A DNA stretch of 64,000 nt from Hypericibacter terrae (GCF_008728855.1 NZ_CP042906.1:248001-312000), one strand, 5' to 3'. Counted from the first letter of the stretch, positions 17,816 to 24,899 are shown. A program made the numbers and translations. Notes: generated by a model not told the origin, from the sequence alone.

Positions 17816-18544
17816 ATGGATGTCGATGTCAATAAAGTCAAAAACATAGACCCGGTGCGGATCTCGGAGGTCCGCAATATCGACCCGGTGACGATCGCGA
17901 AGGTGCAGAAGATCGCGCCAGCCGCGGTCCATATCAAGGAACTGAACAATATCGATCCGTTCTCGATCGAATCCTTGCGGATCGACCGGGTCCATAATCT
18001 CGATCCGCTCCAGGTCGAGCGCTTCAACGTCACCAGCATCCCGACCGTCAATCTCTCGCTGAGCCGGTTGCCCTCGGTCGATCTCAATGTGAAGCGGGTG
18101 CCGCCGGTCGCCGTCACGCTCCAGCAGAACCTCGAACTCTGCTCGAGCTACACGGTCCATACGCGCTTCTTCGGTTTCGAGATCCTGCGCATGGCCCTGC
18201 ATGGCACGACCCAGGTGGTGCCGAAGGACAAGTATCGGCGCGAGCAGTCGAAGAGCGACGACCGCAGCTACACCGATGTGGCCGCCGCCGGCAATCCTGG
18301 CATTCCGGTGCGGATCTCGGAGAGCTGCACGGTCTCGCAGGTCGCGGCCCCGCGGCCGCCGACCCCCCATCGCGATCATGCCCATCGTCCCGATCGCGGT
18401 CCGCCGCCGCATCTGGCGGGGCAGCACCGTCCCGCCATGCATGCCGGGGCGCCGCGTTTTCAGTTTCCGGCCCAAGCCGCCCCCAGCCCCGCTCCGCATC
18501 CTCCGCTCGATGCGACCGGCGGCAGCGTCAGCTCGGGGAGCTAG
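17816..18544 (+). CDS. NIDP-repeat protein
   Basis: 242 residues, unrecognised. Residues 8-64 contain five copies of a hydrophobic-x-(N/K)-(I/L)-(D/A)-P core: VKNIDP (8), VRNIDP (19), VQKIAP (30), LNNIDP (43), VHNLDP (59), each followed by a short beta-like (V/I)x(I/V) segment; degenerate units continue to about 100. Spacing is 11-16 residues, which suggests a solenoid or a repeated docking ligand. A middle beta region (about 105-150) and a Pro/His-rich disordered tail of about 75 residues follow. No signal peptide. Start has GGAGAG upstream; 21 bases after the preceding stop. Confidence 0.7.
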   Translation: MDVDVNKVKNIDPVRISEVRNIDPVTIAKVQKIAPAAVHIKELNNIDPFSIESLRIDRVHNLDPLQVERFNVTSIPTVNLSLSRLPSVDLNVKRVPPVAVTLQQNLELCSSYTVHTRFFGFEILRMALHGTTQVVPKDKYRREQSKSDDRSYTDVAAAGNPGIPVRISESCTVSQVAAPRPPTPHRDHAHRPDRGPPPHLAGQHRPAMHAGAPRFQFPAQAAPSPAPHPPLDATGGSVSSGS

Positions 18545-18547
18545 GCC

Positions 18548-18787
18548 ATGGCGGCGAACCCCTGCCATTGCCCGCGATGCCAAGCCGCGGCCCTGCGCGA
18601 AAACGCGATGGCCCTGCCGGCCGCGGCCTTCTATGCGGGTGCCGCCAATGTCGCCGCCGTCCGCCATCTGGTTCATCGCATGATCTGGGACCGCCCCTGG
18701 CCGCCGGCACCGGCACAAGCGGGCCCTGTGATCCATCGCTACCGCTATAGCTGCATCCCGCCGCTTCCCGGCGGCGATATCTGTTGA
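18548..18787 (+). CDS. Small Cys-containing protein, 79 aa
   Basis: Unrecognised. Begins with a tight Cys cluster CHCPRC (C6, C8, C11), followed by an Ala-rich helix (ALPAAAFYAGAANVAAVRHLVH) listed here only in part as AFYAGAANVAAV, and a Pro-rich C-terminus ending in two further Cys. A metal-binding or disulfide-linked peptide is likely; function unknown. It starts three bases after the preceding stop and ends 11 bases before the next ATG. Confidence 0.6.
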   Translation: MAANPCHCPRCQAAALRENAMALPAAAFYAGAANVAAVRHLVHRMIWDRPWPPAPAQAGPVIHRYRYSCIPPLPGGDIC

Positions 18788-18798
18788 GAGGCGCTGCC

Positions 18799-19455
18799 AT
18801 GGCTGCCACCAACGAACCGGATGGTTCGGCCCCACATGCGGAGAAGCCGCCGCCGAAGCCCGAGGGCGGACCGCAGCCGCGCGCCAGCGAGGGCGGGCTC
18901 GACCTGCGCGAGAAGGTCGACCAGATGGGCATGATCCTGGCCAAGGGGCTGGATCTGGCCGAGGCCGGCGTCAGCCTCGGCGTCACCATCGTCAACCGCA
19001 TCGGCAGCGCCGCCCAGCAGCAGGTGATGGAACGGATGGCGGCCGCCATGCAGCGCGAGGCCCCGCCCGAGAGCGCACCCTCGCCACCGATGCCCGAGGC
19101 GGGCGAGCCGCCGCCGGCCGAAGCCCCGGCCTTCTACATCACCAACCGCCTGCCGCTGGCGCCGGGCGGCACGGTCAAGGTCTCGTTCTCGATCAACAAT
19201 GACTCGATGGTGGCGCCGAAGAAGGTGAGCTTGCGGATCGAGGGCTTCCAGGGCGAGACCACCGGCGCTTCCTTGCCGGCGGCCGCCATGTCGATCAAGC
19301 CCGAGACCAAGGCCATCGCCCCGGTCGATTTCGAGAAGTTCGTGCTGCGCGGCGCGGTGCCGGCGGAGACGCCGCCCGACGTCTATTTCGGGTGGATCCT
19401 GGTCTCGTCCGAGGACGAGCTGCGGATTCCGGTGCGGCTGGTGGTGTCGTCATGA
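18799..19455 (+). CDS. Hypothetical protein: helical segment plus Ig-like C-terminal domain
   Basis: 218 residues from ATG 18799 (GAGAGG upstream; TTG 18784 in frame is less likely). Pro-rich N-terminus, an amphipathic helix region about 40-85 that contains VTIVNR (62-67), a second Pro/Glu-rich linker, then a beta-sandwich-like domain about 110-218 (FYITNRLPLAPGGTVKVSF, KKVSLRIEGFQ, PDVYFGWILVSSEDELRIPV), similar in style to Ig-like COG1470-type or BACON folds. No signal peptide. The IVN helix is shared with two other proteins of the unit. Confidence 0.65.
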   Translation: MAATNEPDGSAPHAEKPPPKPEGGPQPRASEGGLDLREKVDQMGMILAKGLDLAEAGVSLGVTIVNRIGSAAQQQVMERMAAAMQREAPPESAPSPPMPEAGEPPPAEAPAFYITNRLPLAPGGTVKVSFSINNDSMVAPKKVSLRIEGFQGETTGASLPAAAMSIKPETKAIAPVDFEKFVLRGAVPAETPPDVYFGWILVSSEDELRIPVRLVVSS

Positions 19456-19468
19456 GAGGCCCCGTCTC

Positions 19469-20971
19469 GTGAGCGTCGATCGCATCCACGATGTCGTTGT
19501 GGTGGGCGCCGGACCCGGCGGCAGCAGCGCCGCGGCCTTCCTCGCGCGCGAGGGGCTCGACGTGCTGGTGATCGACCGGTCGGAGTTTCCGCGCGACAAG
19601 GTCTGCGGCGACGGGCTGACGCCGCAGGCGGTCTATTGGCTGGACCAGTTGGGCTGCGCCGACGAGGTGATGGCGCAGACCGAGGCCTGCATCCGCGATT
19701 GCGATCTCTTCATCAACGGTCAGCATCTGTTGACCGGCGGCTTCCCGGTCGGCACCGCCTATCCCGATTTCGCCGTCCTGCTCGACCGCAAGCGCTTCGA
19801 CGACACGCTGCTGCGCAACGCCATCGCGAAGGGCGCAAAGTTCGAAGGCGGGCGCATCCTGCGCGAGCTGCAGGTCGGGCGCGACGCCGTCGAGCTCAGT
19901 TGCCAGACCCGCGAGGGAACCAGGGCCTTCAAGGGCCGGATCGTCATCGGCGCCGACGGCGTCTCCTCGACCGTCTCGCGCGCGATCGGCAATACGCTCA
20001 AGACCGGCGCCATGGCGCTCTCCCTGCGCGCCTATTACCGCGACGTCGAATGCGAGGGGGCGCAGATCAAGGTCTATTTCGACCGCGACTATTTCCCCGG
20101 CTATGGCTGGCTCTTCGTCGACGACAAGGGCTTCGCCAATGTCGGCCTCGGCTATGCGGTCGACCGCAATTTCTCGATGCCGGGCAAGCTCGCCGAGGAT
20201 TTCCGCCGTTTCCTTGAGCGCGAGCTGGGGACGATGCTGCGCCATGCCACGCGCTGCGGCCCGCCCTCGGGCGGATCGGCCGCCTTCTTCAAGCCCAACG
20301 CGATCCTGGCCGACCGCATCATGCTGGTGGGCGATGCCGCCAACCATGCCGATCCGCTCAATGGCGGCGGCATCCACAAGGCGATGGAAAGCGCCTTCTT
20401 CGCCGCCGAGACGGCCGTGGCGGCGCTGGCTGCGGGCGACTGCTCGGCGCGGGGCCTGCGCGCCTATGAGCGGCGCTGGGGCCGGCATGTGGGCTTCGAC
20501 TGGCAGACGGCCGAGCTCTTCCTTTCCATCGCCAAGAATCCGCATCTGCGCGATTTCTGCCTCTTCACGCTCACCCAGATCGGTCGTCTCACCGATGCCG
20601 ACCGGCAGTTCCAGGAGTTCTGCAGCGGCGTCTTCAGCGGCGCCATCTCGCAGAGCATCTGCCTCTCGCCGCGCGCGCTCTATCACGCCTTCCCGAAGGA
20701 TCCGCGGGTCTGGCAGGCGATGTTCGCTGCCGAAGGCGGCTCGATCATCGGGCCGATGCGGATCGCCCGCGGTGCCGCGCAGAGCCTGGGGCTCGCCGGC
20801 GTGGAGATGGTGCGCGACCCGCTGGCCAATCTCGATTGGGGCATCGAGGTCGCGACCAAGGCGGTGCGGCTCGTCCAGCGCGGCGTGGCGGAGACGCCGG
20901 GCCTGACGCAGCCGGCCGGCATTCATCAGACGTCATTGCAGCGGCAGGGTCGCATCGCGGCACCCGCCTGA
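19469..20971 (+). CDS. Geranylgeranyl-reductase-family FAD oxidoreductase
   Basis: 500 residues. FAD-dependent enzyme of the GGR/p-hydroxybenzoate-hydroxylase superfamily, members of which saturate polyprenyl double bonds or oxidise quinone-like rings. Motifs: Rossmann VVVGAGPGGSSAAAFLAREG at the N-terminus, FPRDKVCGDGLTPQ (the GGR-type CGxG loop), GADGVSSTVSRAIG, and the second FAD motif LVGDAANHADPLNGGGIHKA. Starts at GTG 19469, 13 bases after the preceding stop. It is the only confidently recognised enzyme in the 13-gene unit; together with the terpenoid-synthase-like first gene it points to an isoprenoid or lipid product (inference). Substrate unknown. Confidence 0.9.
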   Translation: MSVDRIHDVVVVGAGPGGSSAAAFLAREGLDVLVIDRSEFPRDKVCGDGLTPQAVYWLDQLGCADEVMAQTEACIRDCDLFINGQHLLTGGFPVGTAYPDFAVLLDRKRFDDTLLRNAIAKGAKFEGGRILRELQVGRDAVELSCQTREGTRAFKGRIVIGADGVSSTVSRAIGNTLKTGAMALSLRAYYRDVECEGAQIKVYFDRDYFPGYGWLFVDDKGFANVGLGYAVDRNFSMPGKLAEDFRRFLERELGTMLRHATRCGPPSGGSAAFFKPNAILADRIMLVGDAANHADPLNGGGIHKAMESAFFAAETAVAALAAGDCSARGLRAYERRWGRHVGFDWQTAELFLSIAKNPHLRDFCLFTLTQIGRLTDADRQFQEFCSGVFSGAISQSICLSPRALYHAFPKDPRVWQAMFAAEGGSIIGPMRIARGAAQSLGLAGVEMVRDPLANLDWGIEVATKAVRLVQRGVAETPGLTQPAGIHQTSLQRQGRIAAPA

Positions 20972-20987
20972 AAGAGGAGTCGGCAGC

Positions 20988-21188
20988 ATGGCATCGATCT
21001 TGGACTCGATCGGAAAGCTGGTTCACGGGACCGCGACGTCGCTCATCGACAACGGGGTCACGGACAAGCTCGCCGACGCGATCAACACCGCCGTGAAATC
21101 GGGCTTCGACGTGATCAAGGACAGCCTGAAGGTGGTTCAGGACGTGACGAAACCCGCGGACGACACCCCGCCCAATGGCGGACCCTGA
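20988..21188 (+). CDS. Small amphipathic helical protein, 66 aa
   Basis: Unrecognised. ATG 20988 has an AGAGGAG ribosome binding site. Residues 3-52 form a near-continuous amphipathic helix (SILDSIGKLVHGTATSLI, KLADAINTAVKSGFDVIKDS), with a short acidic/Pro tail. The helix faces suggest binding to a membrane or lipid surface, or oligomerisation, in the manner of phasin-like or vesicle-coat peptides; this is inference from pattern only. Ends 13 bases before the next start. Confidence 0.65.
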   Translation: MASILDSIGKLVHGTATSLIDNGVTDKLADAINTAVKSGFDVIKDSLKVVQDVTKPADDTPPNGGP

Positions 21189-21201
21189 AGGAGGATCAGC
21201 G

Positions 21202-21627
21202 ATGTATCATTCACCGAGCGGATATCATGGTGGCGGCTGCCAGAGCTGGGCCGGTCCCTATTATATCGCCTTCTTCGCGGTGCCGGTGCCTTGCCCGCCG
21301 GTCGATTGCAAGCCCGCCTGCGCCGAGATGATTGTGCCGCGCGAGATCGAGGTCGACCCCGCGGGCTCGCCCAAGCAGGGCTTCGTCGGCGGCCATAGCG
21401 ACACGCATCTGACGCTCGAATATCTGGTCGATGCGGGCGCGGCGGCGCCCCAGGTCGAGGTCACGCTCGAATCGGGCGGCACCACCCAGACCTGGACCGC
21501 GACCGATCTCGCCGAAGGCTATCACAGCGAGGAGGCGTTCCTCGCCGCCGACGCCGGCACGAAGGTCACGATCTCGGTCACCGACGCGGTGGCGCGGTTG
21601 CGCTGGTGCGAACGGATCTGCTGCTGA
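21202..21627 (+). CDS. Hypothetical beta-rich protein with C-terminal ARLRWCE motif (paralogue 1)
   Basis: 141 residues, unrecognised. Tyr/Gly-rich N-terminus, a Cys/Pro segment (VPCPPVDCKPAC), then a beta domain about 55-141 (THLTLEYLVDAG, VEVTLESGGTTQTWTATDL, TKVTISVTD) that ends VARLRWCERICC. The adjacent gene ends TARLRWCEVFSC after a matching beta domain, so the two are diverged tandem paralogues. GAAGGAGG precedes ATG 21202. No signal peptide. Confidence 0.7.
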   Translation: MYHSPSGYHGGGCQSWAGPYYIAFFAVPVPCPPVDCKPACAEMIVPREIEVDPAGSPKQGFVGGHSDTHLTLEYLVDAGAAAPQVEVTLESGGTTQTWTATDLAEGYHSEEAFLAADAGTKVTISVTDAVARLRWCERICC

Positions 21628-21654
21628 ACCCATCCGACAGAAGGAGTAGAGGCC

Positions 21655-22287
21655 ATGCATCCCGCATATCCGCATTACACCGGCCAGCCGGGCTTTCATG
21701 GGGGTCATCCCGGCCCCATGATGCCGGGGATTCCGATCTATCCGGGCCAGATGGGCCATGGCTTCTGTCACGGCTGCGGCCATCCGAAATCGAAATGCGT
21801 CTGCGGCTGCCGCGAATGCCGCAAGGAATCGAAGGAGGTGCTGGTCAAGGCCGACACCAAGATCGGCGATCTGCGCGGCACCGCGGCCTTCACGCAGATG
21901 ATGCAGGCCCATGCGACGGCGCCCATCGTGATGAACATGGCGCCGGCCGGATTCACGAACGTCAATGTCGCGGGCCGCGAGACCGTCGCGCTCGACGCGG
22001 CGGCCGCGGCGCTGACGGCGGGCATCGGCACCGCCTTCATCGGCGGCAGCTGCTGCGTCCATCTCTCGGTGGAATACATGCCGACCACGCCGACGGCGCA
22101 GTCGCTGGTCGCCGTGCTGGTGCAGGACAGCGACGGCACGCTGCTCGCCTGGGGCAAGACCGAGAAGCCCGGCGTCGGCTACCAGATCAAGGAATGCATC
22201 ATCACCACCAAGCCCGGCGCCACCGTCACCATCCTCGTCGTCAATATGACGGCGCGGCTGCGCTGGTGCGAAGTGTTCAGCTGCTGA
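21655..22287 (+). CDS. Hypothetical protein with Cys cluster and ARLRWCE C-terminus (paralogue 2)
   Basis: 210 residues, unrecognised. The N-terminal 35 residues are Pro/His/Gly/Met-rich; a six-Cys cluster follows (C38, C41, C48, C50, C52, C55; FCHGCGHPKSKCVCGCRECR), which looks like a zinc or other metal site; residues 60-110 are helical/beta mixed; the last about 75 residues repeat the beta domain of the preceding gene (HLSVEYMP, SLVAVLVQDSDGTLLAW, TVTILVVN) and end TARLRWCEVFSC. GAAGGAG precedes the ATG. It appears to be the preceding protein fused to a metal-binding front. Confidence 0.7.
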   Translation: MHPAYPHYTGQPGFHGGHPGPMMPGIPIYPGQMGHGFCHGCGHPKSKCVCGCRECRKESKEVLVKADTKIGDLRGTAAFTQMMQAHATAPIVMNMAPAGFTNVNVAGRETVALDAAAAALTAGIGTAFIGGSCCVHLSVEYMPTTPTAQSLVAVLVQDSDGTLLAWGKTEKPGVGYQIKECIITTKPGATVTILVVNMTARLRWCEVFSC

Positions 22288-22315
22288 TCCGACAACCGAT
22301 CGAGGGAGGCGTCAC

Positions 22316-22909
22316 ATGGCCAGAGCCACCAAGCCCGGCGGCAGCCGCAAGGACAACAAGCCGGCGGCAGCGCTGCAAGGCAAGACCAAGGCGCAGGAGG
22401 AGCTCGACCGCTTCCGCGCGCGTTCCGCCGCGACGGCGGCGCCGGGCGCTGCGTCGCCGTCATCCTTCCCGACCATGATGCCCTGGATGATGCCGGCGGG
22501 CCCCGGCGGCGCGCCCGGCTGGGCCCTGCCGCCCTCGGTCATGCCCTATCCGGGGATGCCGTCGATGCCGGCCATGCCCTCGATGCCGGGATTCCCGTCG
22601 GCGCCGACCGGCGGCCCCGGAATCGGCGACCAGGTCGGCTCGACCCTGGGCCTCGGTATGAATGTGGTGAACCAGCTCCTCGCCGGCAGCCTCCGGCTGC
22701 TGCAGGGATTGGCGGGTGCCGGCTATGGCTACGCCCCCGCGGCCTGGGGCGGCCATGGCGGCGGTCACGGTCATGGCTGCGGATGTGGCTGTGGCGGCGG
22801 TTGCGGCTGCGGGTGCGATTCCTGCGGCTCCGACTGCTGCGGTCCCGATTGTTGCGACGTCATGGGTGTCGGCGGTTGCTGCCGGCCCAGTGTCGGAAAC
22901 TGCTGCTGA
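22316..22909 (+). CDS. Gly/Cys-rich protein with Met/Pro-rich spacer and IVN-type helix
   Basis: 197 residues, last gene of the unit, unrecognised. Basic helical N-terminus (1-40), a Pro/Met/Gly low-complexity spacer about 45-100, an amphipathic helix about 105-135 that contains MNVVNQ (115-120), and a C-terminal 55 residues made of Gly, Cys and His (HGHGCGCGCGGGCGCGCDSC onward, about 18 Cys, ending CC). The tail could bind metal or cross-link. GAGGGAGG precedes ATG 22316. It ends 38 bases before the convergent LysR gene. Confidence 0.7.
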   Translation: MARATKPGGSRKDNKPAAALQGKTKAQEELDRFRARSAATAAPGAASPSSFPTMMPWMMPAGPGGAPGWALPPSVMPYPGMPSMPAMPSMPGFPSAPTGGPGIGDQVGSTLGLGMNVVNQLLAGSLRLLQGLAGAGYGYAPAAWGGHGGGHGHGCGCGCGGGCGCGCDSCGSDCCGPDCCDVMGVGGCCRPSVGNCC

Positions 22910-22947
22910 GCCGAATGTTGGCGCTGTCGGGAGGATGCGACTGCGAC

Positions 22948-23877
22948 CTAGCCGTCCTGAATCTCTTGCAGCAGATCGAGCAGCAGCCGGGTCGGCAGCT
23001 GAAGGCGTTCGCGCGGCAGCGAGATGATATGGATGTCGGAGGTAAACCGCTCGACCTCCTGTAGAACGGGCCATAGCAGACCCTGCTCGACTTCCATCTG
23101 CACGAAGGCCTCGGGCAGGAAACACAAGCCGACGCCTTGGATCGTCAGCCGCTTGGCTTCGTCGAGATGTTCGGACTGGCCGGCGACGATGCGTCCCAAT
23201 CCATATTGAAGCCGATAACGGCTGATGACATCCGGTTCATCACCACCCGTCATGATAAGGCCTTCGTCTGCGATCTCCTCAGGAGTCGCTGCCGTCTTGC
23301 CAAAAGACGGGTGGGAGCGGCCGCAATAGAGTTGGACCGGCTCGGCATAGAGCAGGCTGTACTCGAAATCCGCATCGAGAAATCGAGCCGGCCCGATGCC
23401 GATGTCGGCGAGTTGGCGCGTCAACCGACGCGTCACATCCGCCCACGGCACTATATCGACGCCGATCTGCACATTCGGATATCGCTGATGATAAGCGGCG
23501 ATGACCCGGTCATATCTCGGGCTGGTGATGCTGGTGATGGCGGCGATTCGCAGATGTCCGATCACTTCCCCGGGCAGATTGGCGAGGCGGTCCGGCAGAC
23601 CGCCAACCCGTTGGAACAACTCCTCGCAGGCATTGGCGACAACCATGCCTTCCGGCGTGAGCTCGAAATGATTCGATGCCCGCGTGCATAGCGCGGCGCC
23701 GAGATGTCCTTCCAGCCGCCGCAAGGCCAGGCTGACGGCGGGTTGCTTGCGGCCCAGCTTCTGGGCGGCGCGCGTCAAATTCCCCGACTGGACGATCACA
23801 TGAAAGGTATGCAGCAGGTTCCAGTCCAGATTGCGCAGGAACCGGTCCTGGATCGACGGTGCGGCCAATCGTGCCAT
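22948..23877 (-). CDS. LysR-family transcriptional regulator
   Basis: 309 residues from ATG 23877 (TTG 23886 is possible). N-terminal winged helix: LDWNLLHTFHVIVQSGNLTR, AAQKLGRKQPAVSLALRRLE, followed by the RxSNHFELTPEG junction, then the two-lobed effector domain (LRIAAITSITSPRYD, DIGIGPARF, GVGLCFLPEAFVQ). It is divergent from the lipocalin-like/hydantoinase genes and probably regulates them and perhaps the ABC operon at 28.9-33.1 kb, whose upstream region shares a 10-mer with the LysR upstream region. Confidence 0.93.
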   Translation of the reverse strand: MARLAAPSIQDRFLRNLDWNLLHTFHVIVQSGNLTRAAQKLGRKQPAVSLALRRLEGHLGAALCTRASNHFELTPEGMVVANACEELFQRVGGLPDRLANLPGEVIGHLRIAAITSITSPRYDRVIAAYHQRYPNVQIGVDIVPWADVTRRLTRQLADIGIGPARFLDADFEYSLLYAEPVQLYCGRSHPSFGKTAATPEEIADEGLIMTGGDEPDVISRYRLQYGLGRIVAGQSEHLDEAKRLTIQGVGLCFLPEAFVQMEVEQGLLWPVLQEVERFTSDIHIISLPRERLQLPTRLLLDLLQEIQDG

Positions 23878-23949
23878 GGCTGCCAAGGGGTCCTGAATTA
23901 GGAAAAACCAGGGGTGTATCCCTGTTTTTGGCTCACTCCATTAATTCAG

Positions 23950-23966
23950 TCAATGATTGGTATTGA
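23950..23966. promoter_or_regulatory. Dyad in the LysR divergent region, candidate LysR box
   Basis: TCAAT-N7-ATTGA, a perfect 5-bp dyad with the 7-nt spacing typical of LysR-type sites, 73 bases upstream of the LysR start and 46 upstream of the divergent gene. Nearer the LysR start is a hairpin-like repeat at 23903-23929 (aaaaac-c-aggg ... ccct-gttttt). Assignment to this LysR is inference. Confidence 0.4.
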
Positions 23967-24011
23967 CCGTTCCTCGATTGGCGCAGGCCGGCCGATTCCC
24001 AGAATTGCGTC

Positions 24012-24899
24012 ATGCGTTCGCCCTCGGAATCCGCATCGCCATTCGCTCTTTCGGACGATCCTCCTGCCGCGCCGGAGTGGCTGGTCGGGCTTTGGTGCCG
24101 GGAATCGATCCGGTTTCCCAACGGCTCCAAGGACGACACCACCCGCGTTTATTGGGGACAGACCCGCCGGCTCTATGTCGATCTCCGAATCCCCCAGGAC
24201 CGACCGGCTACAGAAGGCCGGCAGTCCTTTGACGATTTCAGCCTGATCGAGCTTCAGCAACTGGCCGAACAGAAGGGCTTTGCCGGTCACATCGAGATGG
24301 CCGACGGTCTCTGTTCCTGGGTTCGGTACATCGACTACCGGCCGGACACGGGGCGGTCCGACGCCGGGCGGCTTCGGATCGACGGCGATACGCTCTACGA
24401 GGAAGGCGATCCGACCTCGATTCTCGCCAGCGCCTATCAGGAAATCTATCACCGCGAGCGCCATGCGACCCGGCTCTGCATCGCGCTGCGGTTGGTCGAG
24501 CACCAGCCTTCGGCGTCGGCGGGTTCCGATGCGACCGGCGCCGTCCTGATCATGATCGACGATCGCTTTCTCTTTGCGCGGCCTCGCTCTCGGCCGCTGC
24601 CGCCCGCGCAGACCTTGCGCGAGCTGGTCGAAGCTGCCGGCGACGATCGCAGGCTGATCCACGCCTATCTCGATTGCGAGATCTCGCTCGGCGGTCTCGC
24701 GGGTTCCTATCGGCCCTGGACCATCTCCAGATCCACGCTGCCCTTCAAGGAAGGCACTCGGCTCTGGGGCCAGGGTTCCGCCCGGCTCTCCGACGACGGC
24801 CACCGGGTGATCCAGGAGAACGAGGGCGGTCGCTTCGAATGGCGCCTGATTGAATCGACGCTTCCCGGCCAGGACCTGGTGCGCTTGATCAACGAATGA
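24012..24899 (+). CDS. Hypothetical lipocalin-like protein (HRI1-like)
   Basis: 295 residues, no signal peptide. Beta-rich with two halves: the first begins APEWLVGLWCRESIRFPNGS and TTRVYWGQTRRLYVDLRIP, ends in GDTLYEEGDP; the second contains GAVLIMIDDRFLFARPRSR, IHAYLDCEISLGG, SRSTLPFKEGTRLWG. The pattern recalls the two-barrel HRI1 family, but this is a weak match by eye. It leads a probable operon with the hydantoinase genes (82-bp gap) and may bind or modify the same compound. Function unknown. Confidence 0.6.
   Translation: MRSPSESASPFALSDDPPAAPEWLVGLWCRESIRFPNGSKDDTTRVYWGQTRRLYVDLRIPQDRPATEGRQSFDDFSLIELQQLAEQKGFAGHIEMADGLCSWVRYIDYRPDTGRSDAGRLRIDGDTLYEEGDPTSILASAYQEIYHRERHATRLCIALRLVEHQPSASAGSDATGAVLIMIDDRFLFARPRSRPLPPAQTLRELVEAAGDDRRLIHAYLDCEISLGGLAGSYRPWTISRSTLPFKEGTRLWGQGSARLSDDGHRVIQENEGGRFEWRLIESTLPGQDLVRLINE

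Noticed and set aside
16847-18835. 662-codon antisense frame across the Ig-like and NIDP-repeat genes
   Set aside because: Considered because the sense genes are unrecognised. The sense genes have ribosome binding sites, coupled starts and fold-like patterns, and the antisense product is a low-complexity Arg/Asp/Gly sequence crossing four gene boundaries.
19295-20926. 543-codon antisense frame opposite the GGR-type flavoprotein
   Set aside because: The sense frame has unmistakable FAD motifs; the antisense frame is a compositional shadow.
14756-22909. Reading the 13-gene unit as gas vesicle, microcompartment, encapsulin or contractile injection locus
   Set aside because: No GvpA-like, BMC-shell, HK97-fold, sheath or baseplate protein was recognised among the thirteen products.
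14756-22909. RiPP or bacteriocin cluster, prompted by the Cys-rich small proteins
   Set aside because: No radical-SAM, YcaO, LanM-type or peptidase/ABC exporter gene is nearby, and the Cys-rich proteins are too large and structured for a precursor peptide.
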